From assembly GCA_002427165.1 (NCBI GenBank), contig DIQB01000113.1:17546-32528 (forward strand): a stretch of 14,983 bases of DNA. Direction: 5' to 3'. The stretch is from Firmicutes bacterium UBA5473. GTDB taxonomy: Bacteria > Bacillota > DTU084. The notes under the pieces were generated by a model. That model saw only the letters and a program-made list of their open reading frames with translations, did not search any database and had not been told where the DNA came from. Shown piece after piece: positions 7,088-14,205 of this stretch (the first letter of the stretch is position 1; every line of letters begins with the position of its first letter). The position numbers and the translations under genes are program-made.

Positions 7088-8002
7088 TTGAAAAATGGGG
7101 AGCTTGGGCAAAAGACCCGTCGCGAGCTCTTAGAGCTAGCCCGAAATGAACAGATCCAACACTCCCACGCCATGACCCGAGGCGAATTGGTCAGCAGCCT
7201 CTCCACAACACAGCCCCCGCCACAACAACATGTCCAACCCTGCTCTCAGGCTTGGGTGCCAGATCCGTTGCCTCCCATCCCCCCGTGGTATGGCAAAACG
7301 CGGATTGTACTGTTAGTGCGAGATCCCAACTGGTTGTTCACATATTGGGAAGTAGTGCCAGCTGACTGGCAAAAAGTGGGGCAAGAGGCAGGTGCAGGAA
7401 GCCAACGTATTTTGCGCGTTTACAATACAGATGGTGGTTTTTTTGATCAGGAGCTAGCAGATGATGCTCAAAGCTGGTATCTGAAAACAGGAAAACCCGG
7501 TCACTCTTTTTTTGTAGAAATTGGACTCCTCAGTGCTCATGGCAAGTTTTTTTCAGTGGCTCGCTCCAATACAGTCACAACACCGCCAGATACCATCTCA
7601 CCTGTAGTTGACGAGGCCTGGATGACTGTAGACGAGCTTTATCGCATGGCAGCTGGTGCACCTATTGGCACCAGTTCCGTAGAGCTCCAAGAGCGAGTAA
7701 GCCAGAGGCTCCACTGGGAGCTAGGATCAGGTGCGGTCAGCAGCATCTCAAGCCCGGTCAAGATCGAAGCTGAGCGAGGCTTTTGGCTGGCTGTAAATGC
7801 AGAGCTAATTCTCTATGGTGCAACTGAACCTACGGCTCGGGTGACAGTAGCAGGACAAGAGGTCTTGTTAAATGAGCAAGGCGAGTTCAGCCTTCGCTTT
7901 GCCCTGCCAGATGGAACCCTCTCTTTGCCAGTGGTGGCCGCCTCTTCAGATGGCAGAGAGGAAATTAGAATCACACCAACAGTAGCTAAGACAACCGACT
8001 AG
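7088..8002 (+). CDS. DUF4912 domain protein with N-terminal Rho_N/SAP-like segment
   Basis: This 304-residue protein carries a DUF4912 domain at about residues 70-180. Its hallmarks are PPWYGKTRIVLLVRDPNWLF, TYWEV, LRVYNTDG, a conserved SWYLKTGKPG segment and a SNTVTTPPD ending. Residues about 8-40 (TRRELLELARNEQI and MTRGELVSSLS) resemble the small helical Rho-N/SAP motif. The C-terminal third is predicted soluble and beta-rich. DUF4912 has no established biochemical function. Its repeated pairing with GH57 branching enzymes suggests a role in glycogen-like polymer handling, perhaps carbohydrate binding; that is inference. The start is TTG at 7088, supported by AAAGGAGG 9 bases upstream; the nearby ATG is out of frame. 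Its TAG stop overlaps the AGGAGG of the next gene, so the two are probably coupled. Confidence 0.87.
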   Translation: MKNGELGQKTRRELLELARNEQIQHSHAMTRGELVSSLSTTQPPPQQHVQPCSQAWVPDPLPPIPPWYGKTRIVLLVRDPNWLFTYWEVVPADWQKVGQEAGAGSQRILRVYNTDGGFFDQELADDAQSWYLKTGKPGHSFFVEIGLLSAHGKFFSVARSNTVTTPPDTISPVVDEAWMTVDELYRMAAGAPIGTSSVELQERVSQRLHWELGSGAVSSISSPVKIEAERGFWLAVNAELILYGATEPTARVTVAGQEVLLNEQGEFSLRFALPDGTLSLPVVAASSDGREEIRITPTVAKTTD

Positions 8003-8013
8003 GAGGAACAGCT

Positions 8014-9621
8014 GTGGCAAAAGGTTACCTAGCCCTAGTTTTACATACCCATCTTCCCTATGTTCGCCACCCTGAGGTGGATGACTTCTTGGAGGAAGAC
8101 TGGCTCTTTGAAGCCATCACTGAAACCTATATTCCCTTAATTGATATTTTCAGCAGGCTCAAAGCTGAGGGCATCGGCTACCGGATTACCATGTCCCTGA
8201 CTCCTCCCCTGTTGAGTATGCTCGCAGATCCTCTCTTGCAAAGCCGCTATCGGAGACACTTGGAACAACTGATTGAACTGGCTCACCGTGAGGTGGAACG
8301 AACCCGCTTCGACAGCACCTTCAGGCCCCTAGCCCAACATTATCTGGAAAAATTCCAAATGGTGCAGGGAATCTACGATCATTATCATTCTGACCTCATC
8401 GGAGCCTTCCGGGAACTTTCAGGCCCTGGAGGACTTGAGCTTATCACCTGCGGCGCCACCCATGGCTTTCTGCCCCTTTTAGGTGTAAACAAAATTGCTG
8501 CCCGAGCCCAGATTCAGCTGGGAGTGGAGACCCACAAGCATTATCTAGGTCAAAGCCCTAGGGGTTTTTGGCTCCCAGAGTGCGGCTATAATCCTGGTGA
8601 CGATGAGATCTTAGCTACAGCGGGAATCCGTTATTTTCTCATGGACTCCCATGGTCTGCTCCATGCCACCCCCAGACCCCGTTATGCTACATATGCACCC
8701 ATCTACTGCCCCAGTGCTGTAGCAGCCTTCGCCCGGGACTGGGAATCATCCAAACAGGTCTGGAGCTCCCAGGAGGGCTATCCGGGAGATCCCCATTATC
8801 GGGAGTTCTATCGAGATATTGGCTATGATCTGGACTATGACTACATCAAGCCCTACCTTCATAGCTGTGGCATCCGCACCCAAACTGGGATTAAATACCA
8901 CCGGATCACAGGCAGAAATTGCGAAAAACAGCCCTATAACCCCGCTTTGGCCCAAGAGCGAGCAGCCATTCACGCAGGCAACTTCATGTTCAACCGGATC
9001 AAACAGGTAGAATATCTAGAGCAACAAATGGACAGACCCCCAATTATCGTAGCTCCCTATGATGCTGAGCTCTTTGGACACTGGTGGTATGAGGGACCCC
9101 AGTGGCTAGAATTCCTCCTGCGCAAGCTCCACTACGATCAAGATCAGCTGGAGCTCATTACCCCTGGCGATTATCTAGAGCGCCACCCCAGAAACCAGGT
9201 AGCACAACCTCCCATGAGTAGCTGGGGTTACAAGGGCTATAACGAAGTCTGGCTTGAAGGAAGTAATGACTGGATCTACCGGCACCTACACATGGCAGCA
9301 GAGCGGATGGTGGAGCTAGCAGGCCGGGGACACCACAACCAGTTAGAGAGGCGGGCCCTGAACCAAGCAGCCCGGGAACTCCTTTTGGCCCAAAGCTCAG
9401 ACTGGGCTTTCATTATGAAAACCGGAACTATGGTTCCCTATGCAATCCGCCGTACTAACCAGCACATTGCCAACTTCACAGGCCTCTATGAACAAATAAA
9501 GGCCAGCCAGCTAAACGAGGGCTGGTTGGCCCAGTTGGAAAGTGCTAATAACATTTTTCCCCACATAAGCTATAGTCTCTACAGGCCCGAGGAGCAAGGG
9601 GCTCTAATGCCTGTAATTTAG
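8014..9621 (+). CDS. 1,4-alpha-glucan branching enzyme, GH57 family (DUF1957 C-terminal domain)
   Basis: This 535-residue enzyme is a GH57 glycogen branching enzyme. It makes alpha-1,6 branches by transferring alpha-1,4-glucan segments in the cytoplasm. The N-terminal catalytic barrel opens with LVLHTHLPYVRHPE, whose HTH motif lines the active site. The nucleophile is Glu189 in WLPECGY and the acid/base is Asp350 in YDAELFGHWWYEGP, both in the expected family context. The C-terminal helical DUF1957 part contains SSWGYKGYNEVWLEGSNDWIY and the SSDWAFIMKTG segment with ARREL-like helices. The length matches the Thermus/Thermococcus type enzymes. The start is GTG at 8014 with AGGAGG 7 bases upstream. 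Catalysis has not been shown; some GH57 relatives hydrolyse rather than branch. No other glycogen gene (glgA, glgC) is in the window. Confidence 0.93.
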   Translation: MAKGYLALVLHTHLPYVRHPEVDDFLEEDWLFEAITETYIPLIDIFSRLKAEGIGYRITMSLTPPLLSMLADPLLQSRYRRHLEQLIELAHREVERTRFDSTFRPLAQHYLEKFQMVQGIYDHYHSDLIGAFRELSGPGGLELITCGATHGFLPLLGVNKIAARAQIQLGVETHKHYLGQSPRGFWLPECGYNPGDDEILATAGIRYFLMDSHGLLHATPRPRYATYAPIYCPSAVAAFARDWESSKQVWSSQEGYPGDPHYREFYRDIGYDLDYDYIKPYLHSCGIRTQTGIKYHRITGRNCEKQPYNPALAQERAAIHAGNFMFNRIKQVEYLEQQMDRPPIIVAPYDAELFGHWWYEGPQWLEFLLRKLHYDQDQLELITPGDYLERHPRNQVAQPPMSSWGYKGYNEVWLEGSNDWIYRHLHMAAERMVELAGRGHHNQLERRALNQAARELLLAQSSDWAFIMKTGTMVPYAIRRTNQHIANFTGLYEQIKASQLNEGWLAQLESANNIFPHISYSLYRPEEQGALMPVI

Positions 9622-9636
9622 AAAGGAGGGAACTAT

Positions 9637-9828
9637 GTGGCCAAGGGGATCTCCCGGCCCCAGCAGCCGGATAATGCAGAGGAGGAAATCAAATGCCCCC
9701 GCTGCGGCTTCATGTTTGAGCTAGCTCCCACATCCAGCGCCCAGGACATCACCACCTGCCCCCAATGTGGAGAAGGCATTAACCTAGATCACGCCCTGGT
9801 TGTAGATATTTCAAACGAAGACTACTGA
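9637..9828 (+). CDS. Small zinc-ribbon protein (63 aa)
   Basis: This 63-residue protein has two CxxC knuckles, CPRCGF and CPQCGE, about 20 residues apart. They form a plausible zinc ribbon flanked by acidic ends. Nothing identifies a partner or function. The start is GTG at 9637, supported by AAAGGAGGG 6 bases before it; an ATG at 9635 is out of frame. It is the third gene of the DUF4912-branching enzyme operon, 15 bases after the branching enzyme stop. Its 3' end overlaps the convergent glycosyltransferase gene by 7 bases. The good ribosome binding site and the conserved-looking Cys pattern support a real gene. Confidence 0.8.
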   Translation: MAKGISRPQQPDNAEEEIKCPRCGFMFELAPTSSAQDITTCPQCGEGINLDHALVVDISNEDY

Positions 9829-10640
9829 CCTCTGCCTAAAAGATCCAAAAAGCGAAGCAGGGGATTTTTCTCGATAATGGCGCTGAAGGAGTATCGCTCA
9901 GAGAGCAAGTTCAGCAAAAACAAAAAGACCACAACTGCAAGCTGCCACTGCCAGCTTAAAGAAGCCGCGAGACTATAGCCCAACGCGCAGCCAAGACAGT
10001 TGGAGCCAGAATCACCAAGCATGGCCTTTGCTCGCAGATCTAAGGGAGCATAGACCAGGCTTGCTCCAACTATGGGCATAAGCACAAATAGTTTGCTACT
10101 AGGAATTGAAACGAGTATCAGCACCCCCAACCAGAATAATTTCAGTGCTCGCCCTGGCCTCAGATCGAAAAGGTTTAGTGTATTCGCAGATAGTGCGATG
10201 AGAAGAGCTGCGAGGAAGATCCGTGCAGGCTCCCCCGTCAAAGTTGTGGCCACAAGCAGTGCTAAAAATCCTCCCCCCATAGCCTTGAGACCACCGGTTG
10301 TGAGCTTGCCTCGGAGGAGATTGCGAAAATGGCCTCGAAAACCTCGACTGGAGCCATTGCCCAAAGCATCATCGATAAAGCCCAACAGCACCATCCCCGC
10401 CAATAGAAAGAGAAACGATAAAAAAGCAGACAGGGAAAGGAAACCAATTAGCTCCCCCAGCCAGAAGGCAAAGGCTGCGCTGCCCAAAAAAAGCGGGCCC
10501 ATTCCCACGGGAATCTCCTTTCCCTGGAAGTTTGGAACCAGAAGTCCACTTCCACGGAGCATACCCAGCCACATACCCTGAACTAGGAGGGCAAAGACAC
10601 CACCTAGCGCGATGAGATACGCAATCCTCAACCAACTCAC
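9822..10640 (-). CDS. MraY/WecA-superfamily membrane protein (glycosyltransferase family 4-like)
   Basis: This is a polytopic membrane protein of about 272 residues with around eight to nine hydrophobic segments. It belongs to the superfamily that transfers phospho-sugars from UDP-sugars to undecaprenyl phosphate (MraY, WecA, TagO). Recognisable loops are NFQGKEIPVGMGPLF, GFIDDALG (the paired aspartates), NTLNLFDLRPGRALK and MLGDSGSN (third catalytic-type aspartate). The usual PTGGG loop is replaced by PVGMG, so substrate and activity cannot be assigned. GTG at 10640 overlaps the stop of the GT2 gene (GTGA). A TTG at 10631 is also possible and better spaced from AGAAGGGG. It is the last gene of the spo0A-steA cluster and is convergent with the zinc-ribbon gene. 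Confidence 0.83.
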   Translation of the reverse strand: MSWLRIAYLIALGGVFALLVQGMWLGMLRGSGLLVPNFQGKEIPVGMGPLFLGSAAFAFWLGELIGFLSLSAFLSFLFLLAGMVLLGFIDDALGNGSSRGFRGHFRNLLRGKLTTGGLKAMGGGFLALLVATTLTGEPARIFLAALLIALSANTLNLFDLRPGRALKLFWLGVLILVSIPSSKLFVLMPIVGASLVYAPLDLRAKAMLGDSGSNCLGCALGYSLAASLSWQWQLAVVVFLFLLNLLSERYSFSAIIEKNPLLRFLDLLGRGQ

Positions 10641-11314
10641 CCCTTCTGCCCCAAAAACAAGCGTGGCACCAGCACTCCCAACACTGCAAAAAACTGTTTG
10701 CCTCTGTGACAAAAACCTGCCCAGCTTCTTGCTGTCTCAGCATGGGTCATGTTCACAGGCACCTCTTTGAGACGAAAGCCGGCTTTGAAAGCATCAATAG
10801 TTAATGCCACCTCAACGCCGAAACCCGCGGCTACTTCAAGCTGCTCTATAATCTCCCGCCTCATCGCCCGCTGACCACTAAGTGGGCTTTCCATGCGCAA
10901 ACCTGTAGCCTTTTGGATTCCCCAACGGGCCAAGCTTTTTACAAAACCAAAGCCACCCTTTTTTTTGGCAGGGGGAAAGCGGGCAATTGTCATATCAGCC
11001 CACCCCTCAAGCACAGGATGGAGGAGCTTTCCTGCCTCCTGGGCACTTGCACCCAAATCAGCATCTAAAAAAACAACAATCTCAGCATCCCGCGCTCGAA
11101 CCAGACCTCGGCGCAAAGCCTCACCCTTGCCTTGATTCTCATCTAGCGCCATAACCTCCGCTCCAGCTTCCCGGGCAATGGCCACTGTCTCGTCTGTAGA
11201 GCCGTCATCTACCACAAGGATCCGATCCACACCTGGGATTTTTCCCACAGCTTCCAAGGTAGCGCCGATCCGCTCCTCTTCGTTGTAGGCAGGGATAATA
11301 ATCGCTGTTTTCAT
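10637..11314 (-). CDS. Glycosyltransferase family 2, polyprenyl-phosphate type
   Basis: This 225-residue protein has the GT-A fold of family 2 glycosyltransferases. Visible motifs (numbering from the ATG at 11320) are IIIPAYNEEERI at the N-terminus, VVDDGSTDET (38-45, nucleotide binding), DADLG (86-90, metal-binding DxD), and a SPLSGQRAMRR acceptor-region segment. It resembles dolichyl/undecaprenyl-phosphate glucosyl- or mannosyltransferases but lacks their C-terminal membrane domain. A short hydrophobic C-terminus may touch the membrane. I prefer ATG at 11314, with GGAG 8 bases upstream, over ATG at 11320, which overlaps the preceding stop. The next gene encodes an MraY-like membrane protein, so the two may act on the same lipid carrier. 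The donor sugar is unknown. Confidence 0.88.
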   Translation of the reverse strand: MKTAIIIPAYNEEERIGATLEAVGKIPGVDRILVVDDGSTDETVAIAREAGAEVMALDENQGKGEALRRGLVRARDAEIVVFLDADLGASAQEAGKLLHPVLEGWADMTIARFPPAKKKGGFGFVKSLARWGIQKATGLRMESPLSGQRAMRREIIEQLEVAAGFGVEVALTIDAFKAGFRLKEVPVNMTHAETARSWAGFCHRGKQFFAVLGVLVPRLFLGQKG

Positions 11315-11319
11315 CGCCA

Positions 11320-12168
11320 TTACTCCTGCTTGCCAAGATCTGGCAGAAAGGCCTGAGCCCCTTCTTTAATCCCGAAGTGGCCTAGCCCGTCTGTGGCCAA
11401 AGCATAAACTAAGGCCACTCTACCGCTGGCCTGATCAATATTGTCCACTAGCAAAATCCCCTTTCCTGAAAGGGAAGAGCTGGGTGCGTTTGCATTTTCC
11501 ACTGCTGCCACTCGCAGCTGATACTCTTGGAGGGATTGTACCAAAGAGACGCTATACTCTTTGGGCGCTGTGACTTTGCCTTCAAAAAGAATCACAGTGT
11601 GCACAGGCGTATCATACTGGCCACCTAGGCGTAAATAACCCAGATCTTCTAGAGGTTTGAGCCTTTTTTTTCCAAAGCCCATGGCGAGAGTCTGAGCAAG
11701 ATACCCTGTCAATTCTTCAAATGTTCCCTCCTCTGTACCAAGGACATTAGCTAGCTTCTCCTCATCGCCACTGTAGCGGAGCAGGGAGGTGGTTGAGAGC
11801 ACCTCTGCTCCTGCCTGCTTGAGGCAAGAGACCAACTCTGACACTTCAGAGGTAGCAGTAGTGCTGGTAGCCTGGATGATAGCCACTCGCTGGCCCGCTA
11901 ATTTATCGTGGGTCAGCAGCGGCAGAGCTGCTTTATTGAAGTCCTGCTCCCGTTTGAGCTGTAGCTCTTGCTCGGAGATCTCTTGCTCCAGCTTCCGCTT
12001 ATCTTGCCTCAGACCTGCCAGATCCCCCTCTAGGCGATCCACCAGCTTCCGCTGCTGTTCGAACAGCTTCTCATCACCTAGCAAACTGCTGCCGATGACA
12101 ATCCCCAATCCCAAGGCCAAAAACACCGCCACCAGAGAGGTAATATGATAACGTAGATCAATAATCAT
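11320..12168 (-). CDS. MctB/SteB-like membrane-anchored coiled-coil protein (copper transporter MctB family)
   Basis: This 282-residue protein matches the MctB family (Mycobacterium Rv1698). It has the hallmark N-terminus MIIDLRYHITSLVAVFLALG, one transmembrane helix (about 9-30), then a long charged coiled coil (about 36-75), and an extracytoplasmic alpha/beta domain starting around AGQRVAIIQA. In Mycobacterium the protein was tied to copper export. As I recall, the corynebacterial relative SteB works with SteA in cell separation and peptidoglycan hydrolase control. No Cys- or His-rich copper site is visible here, and the steA neighbour favours the cell-separation role. It starts 10 bases after the steA stop, and its own stop overlaps the start region of the GT2 gene, so the operon is tightly coupled. 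A copper-transport label should not be taken literally. Confidence 0.85.
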   Translation of the reverse strand: MIIDLRYHITSLVAVFLALGLGIVIGSSLLGDEKLFEQQRKLVDRLEGDLAGLRQDKRKLEQEISEQELQLKREQDFNKAALPLLTHDKLAGQRVAIIQATSTTATSEVSELVSCLKQAGAEVLSTTSLLRYSGDEEKLANVLGTEEGTFEELTGYLAQTLAMGFGKKRLKPLEDLGYLRLGGQYDTPVHTVILFEGKVTAPKEYSVSLVQSLQEYQLRVAAVENANAPSSSLSGKGILLVDNIDQASGRVALVYALATDGLGHFGIKEGAQAFLPDLGKQE

Positions 12169-12178
12169 CTTTTACACC

Positions 12179-13300
12179 TCAAAAGCCAATAATAATTCTA
12201 AACTTCATCCACAGTAACCTGCCAAACTGCCGCAGGGGCTCAGATAATCCCACCACCAATAAAAATGGTAAAAGCGCTGCTGCTGTAAGCTGAAAGAAAT
12301 ATTTTGCCCGCATGCCACCCCGATAGAGGCGGTTCACACCCTTGGCATCAACCAAAATCGAGCCAACCTTCAGGCGCACCAAAAACGTACTGCCCATGCC
12401 AGGCCTCCCCTTTTCCAAAAAGTCGATCATGTTGGAATGGGTACCCACAGCCACAATCAGGGAAGCACCTTTTTCATAGGCCAAAAGCATAGCAATATCC
12501 TCGCTAGTACCAGAGGCAGCGAAAATTTTCGCATCCAGGCCCAGCTCCTCTACCCGTGGCAGCCCCGGTGCTCTCCCATCTGGATAGGCATGGACCACGA
12601 TCTCCGCACCACAGGTTAATGCCTTGTCGCTTACAGAGTCCATATCCCCCACAATCATATCTGGTCGATAACCCAGCTCCAAGAGCCCATCTGCTCCCCC
12701 ATCAACTGCCACGATTACAGGCTGCATCTCATTTATGTAAGAGCGGATGGCCAAAAGGTCCTCCTTATAATGCTGGCCCCGGACCACCATCAGTACTTGT
12801 CTGTCCCTAAACTCTGTGGCCACAGCTGGGATCGGCACACCCCCGATAATTAAATCCTTTTCCCGTTTAGCATATTCTAGGGTGTTTTGCACAAATTTAT
12901 CCAGTTCTTGGCTTAAGCTGGCTCTGGCCTGGGCCATTTTTTTAGCCACAGACTCCTCATCCAGCTCTGTGCCCCTGGCAATAAATTTTTCTTCACAAAA
13001 AATTTCCTGGCCCCTGACCTCAACTAGCTGCCCCTCTGTGAGCTTTTGAAAAACCTCTTCCCCCACGTCATCTAAAATGGGAATCCCGGCCCTCAGCAGT
13101 GATGCTGGCCCAGGATTAGGATATCTACCACTTATGGACTGACTGGCGTTGATCACTGCCCTAGGATTGATGGCAATAAGCGATTCTGCTGCCACCTCAT
13201 CCAAATCTTGATGATGGATCACTGCGATCTCGCCGCCACAGAGGCGTCCAACTAAACGTTTGGTGCGACGATCCAGACGCACTTTCCCTTTGATCTGCAT
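12179..13300 (-). CDS. steA: SteA-like putative cytokinetic ring protein with thiamine pyrophosphokinase-like domain
   Basis: This 373-residue protein matches the SteA family. An N-terminal region of about 160 residues carries the conserved INASQSISGRYPNPGP block. A domain resembling the thiamine pyrophosphokinase catalytic fold follows (about 165-290), with VAVDGGADGLLELG (Asp200), PDMIVGDMDSVSD (Asp213, 219, 221) and GTSEDIAM. A C-terminal transmembrane segment lies at about 335-352, followed by a basic tail. In Corynebacterium SteA localises to the division site with SteB and affects daughter cell separation. Sequence alone does not show whether the domain still binds nucleotide, although the Asp residues are kept. 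ATG at 13300 has AAGGAG 7 bases upstream. It lies 21 bases after spo0A and 10 bases before the mctB-like gene. Confidence 0.88.
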   Translation of the reverse strand: MQIKGKVRLDRRTKRLVGRLCGGEIAVIHHQDLDEVAAESLIAINPRAVINASQSISGRYPNPGPASLLRAGIPILDDVGEEVFQKLTEGQLVEVRGQEIFCEEKFIARGTELDEESVAKKMAQARASLSQELDKFVQNTLEYAKREKDLIIGGVPIPAVATEFRDRQVLMVVRGQHYKEDLLAIRSYINEMQPVIVAVDGGADGLLELGYRPDMIVGDMDSVSDKALTCGAEIVVHAYPDGRAPGLPRVEELGLDAKIFAASGTSEDIAMLLAYEKGASLIVAVGTHSNMIDFLEKGRPGMGSTFLVRLKVGSILVDAKGVNRLYRGGMRAKYFFQLTAAALLPFLLVVGLSEPLRQFGRLLWMKFRIIIGF

Positions 13301-13321
13301 CTATGCTCTCCTTCCAGTTAG

Positions 13322-14104
13322 CTAAGAGAGATACTTCAATCTGATCTCGTCGGCTAGTTTAGCTATGAACAAGGTGTTAGTGGCTTTTCCTCGCTCTGCA
13401 TCAATAGTGGTGCCGAAAAGTTCATTTAGAAGCTTCATATTCCCTCGATCCCAGGTGGTTTCAATGGCATGACGAATTGTACGCTCTATCTTCTGAGGCG
13501 TAGATTGATATCGTTCTGCCACAATAGGGTAGACTGTTTTCATAATACTGCCCAGCCGATCAAAATCACGGGCCACAAGCCCTATACAATCTCGCAGGTA
13601 AAGATATCCCTTAAAATGGGGAGGTACACCTGCTTTGCTGAGAAGCTCTGAGATTGCCTGCTCTAAGATCTGCTCTTTGGGTTCTTTGCTTTGCACCTGG
13701 GAAGGCTTTTGGCTTGCAATCAGCCTCGCTCGATCCAAAAGTACTGAAACCTCAAAGGGCTTTATTAAATAATAGCTGGCGCCCAGGGAAAATGCAAGGC
13801 GAATCATCTCCTCTGCTCCCAAAGCGCTCATAATAATCACTCGGCCCTGCCATCTTGCCTCTTCTCTTAGCTGCTCTAAAACACCTAAGCCATCAAGGTA
13901 GGGCATGATAAGATCTAACAGCAGAAGATCTGGCGTATGTTTTCTAATGCACTCTAAAGCCTCAAGACCTGTATTGGCTGTGCCCACAAGCTCCAGATCT
14001 GGCTCTTGGGCGATGGCCCCGGCTATTTGCCCACAAAGCTCTTGATTATCATCTGCCACTAAAATTTTAATTGACCCCTGCCTCCTTCTCCCCTGCCTGG
14101 ACAT
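13322..14104 (-). CDS. spo0A: Sporulation master response regulator Spo0A
   Basis: Spo0A is the phosphorelay-activated transcription factor that commits the cell to sporulation. The receiver domain starts at IKILVADDNQE. Counting from the ATT at 14071, it shows the acidic pair Asp7/Asp8, phospho-acceptor Asp53 (LLLLDLIMP), Ser82 (MSALG) and Lys104 (IKPF), each offset by three or four from B. subtilis. The C-terminal DNA-binding domain is intact and typical: GVPPHFKGYLYLRD, PQKIERTIRHAIETTWDRGN, LNELFGTT and NTLFIAKLADEIRLK. The coordinates given use ATG at 14104, which adds a basic tail MSRQGRRRQGS. However, AAGGAGG at 14081-14087 sits 9 bases before an ATT codon at 14069-14071, and that start gives a family-like N-terminus of 249 residues. 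I think ATT is the real start. A sigma-H-like promoter lies upstream. The usual spoIVB neighbour is replaced by lactate dehydrogenase. Confidence 0.95.
   Translation of the reverse strand: MSRQGRRRQGSIKILVADDNQELCGQIAGAIAQEPDLELVGTANTGLEALECIRKHTPDLLLLDLIMPYLDGLGVLEQLREEARWQGRVIIMSALGAEEMIRLAFSLGASYYLIKPFEVSVLLDRARLIASQKPSQVQSKEPKEQILEQAISELLSKAGVPPHFKGYLYLRDCIGLVARDFDRLGSIMKTVYPIVAERYQSTPQKIERTIRHAIETTWDRGNMKLLNELFGTTIDAERGKATNTLFIAKLADEIRLKYLS
14081..14087 (-). promoter_or_regulatory. Shine-Dalgarno of spo0A pointing to an ATT start
   Basis: AAGGAGG on the minus strand lies 9 bases before ATT at 14069-14071. If translation began at ATG 14104 these bases would encode Arg-Arg-Gln via AGG/AGG-type codons in a non-conserved tail. 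No ATG, GTG or TTG lies at a workable distance from it in the spo0A frame. Confidence 0.6.
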
Positions 14105-14115
14105 CCTACCCTTAA

Positions 14116-14144
14116 TATTTCTACAACTGGAAGGATTATCCTCC
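14116..14144 (-). promoter_or_regulatory. Sigma-H-type promoter of spo0A
   Basis: Minus-strand GGAGGATAA (14136-14144) matches the sigma-H -35 consensus RNAGGAWWW at every position. After 11 bases, GTAGAAATA (14116-14124) matches RNNGAATWW in all but one position. Sigma-H drives spo0A in B. subtilis. Transcription would begin near 14107-14109, right before the ATG at 14104 and about 36 bases before the ATT candidate start. Two weak 0A-box-like heptamers lie upstream (14172-14178 and 14185-14191). Confidence 0.6.
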
Positions 14145-14205
14145 TTTAGGGCGTGCTGCCTTGGATTGATTCTTGACAGAAAAAAGGCGAAGGTCATGCC
14201 CCCGC

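Noticed and set aside
10072..10581. Open frame of 169 codons antisense to the GT4 gene
   Set aside because: The Lys/Arg/Pro-rich translation is what the complement of hydrophobic membrane codons yields; no motif or ribosome site supports it.
14173..14178. TTGACA on the plus strand, a perfect sigma-A -35 hexamer
   Set aside because: No -10 element or gene lies downstream on that strand; it is inside the spo0A upstream region on the opposite strand.
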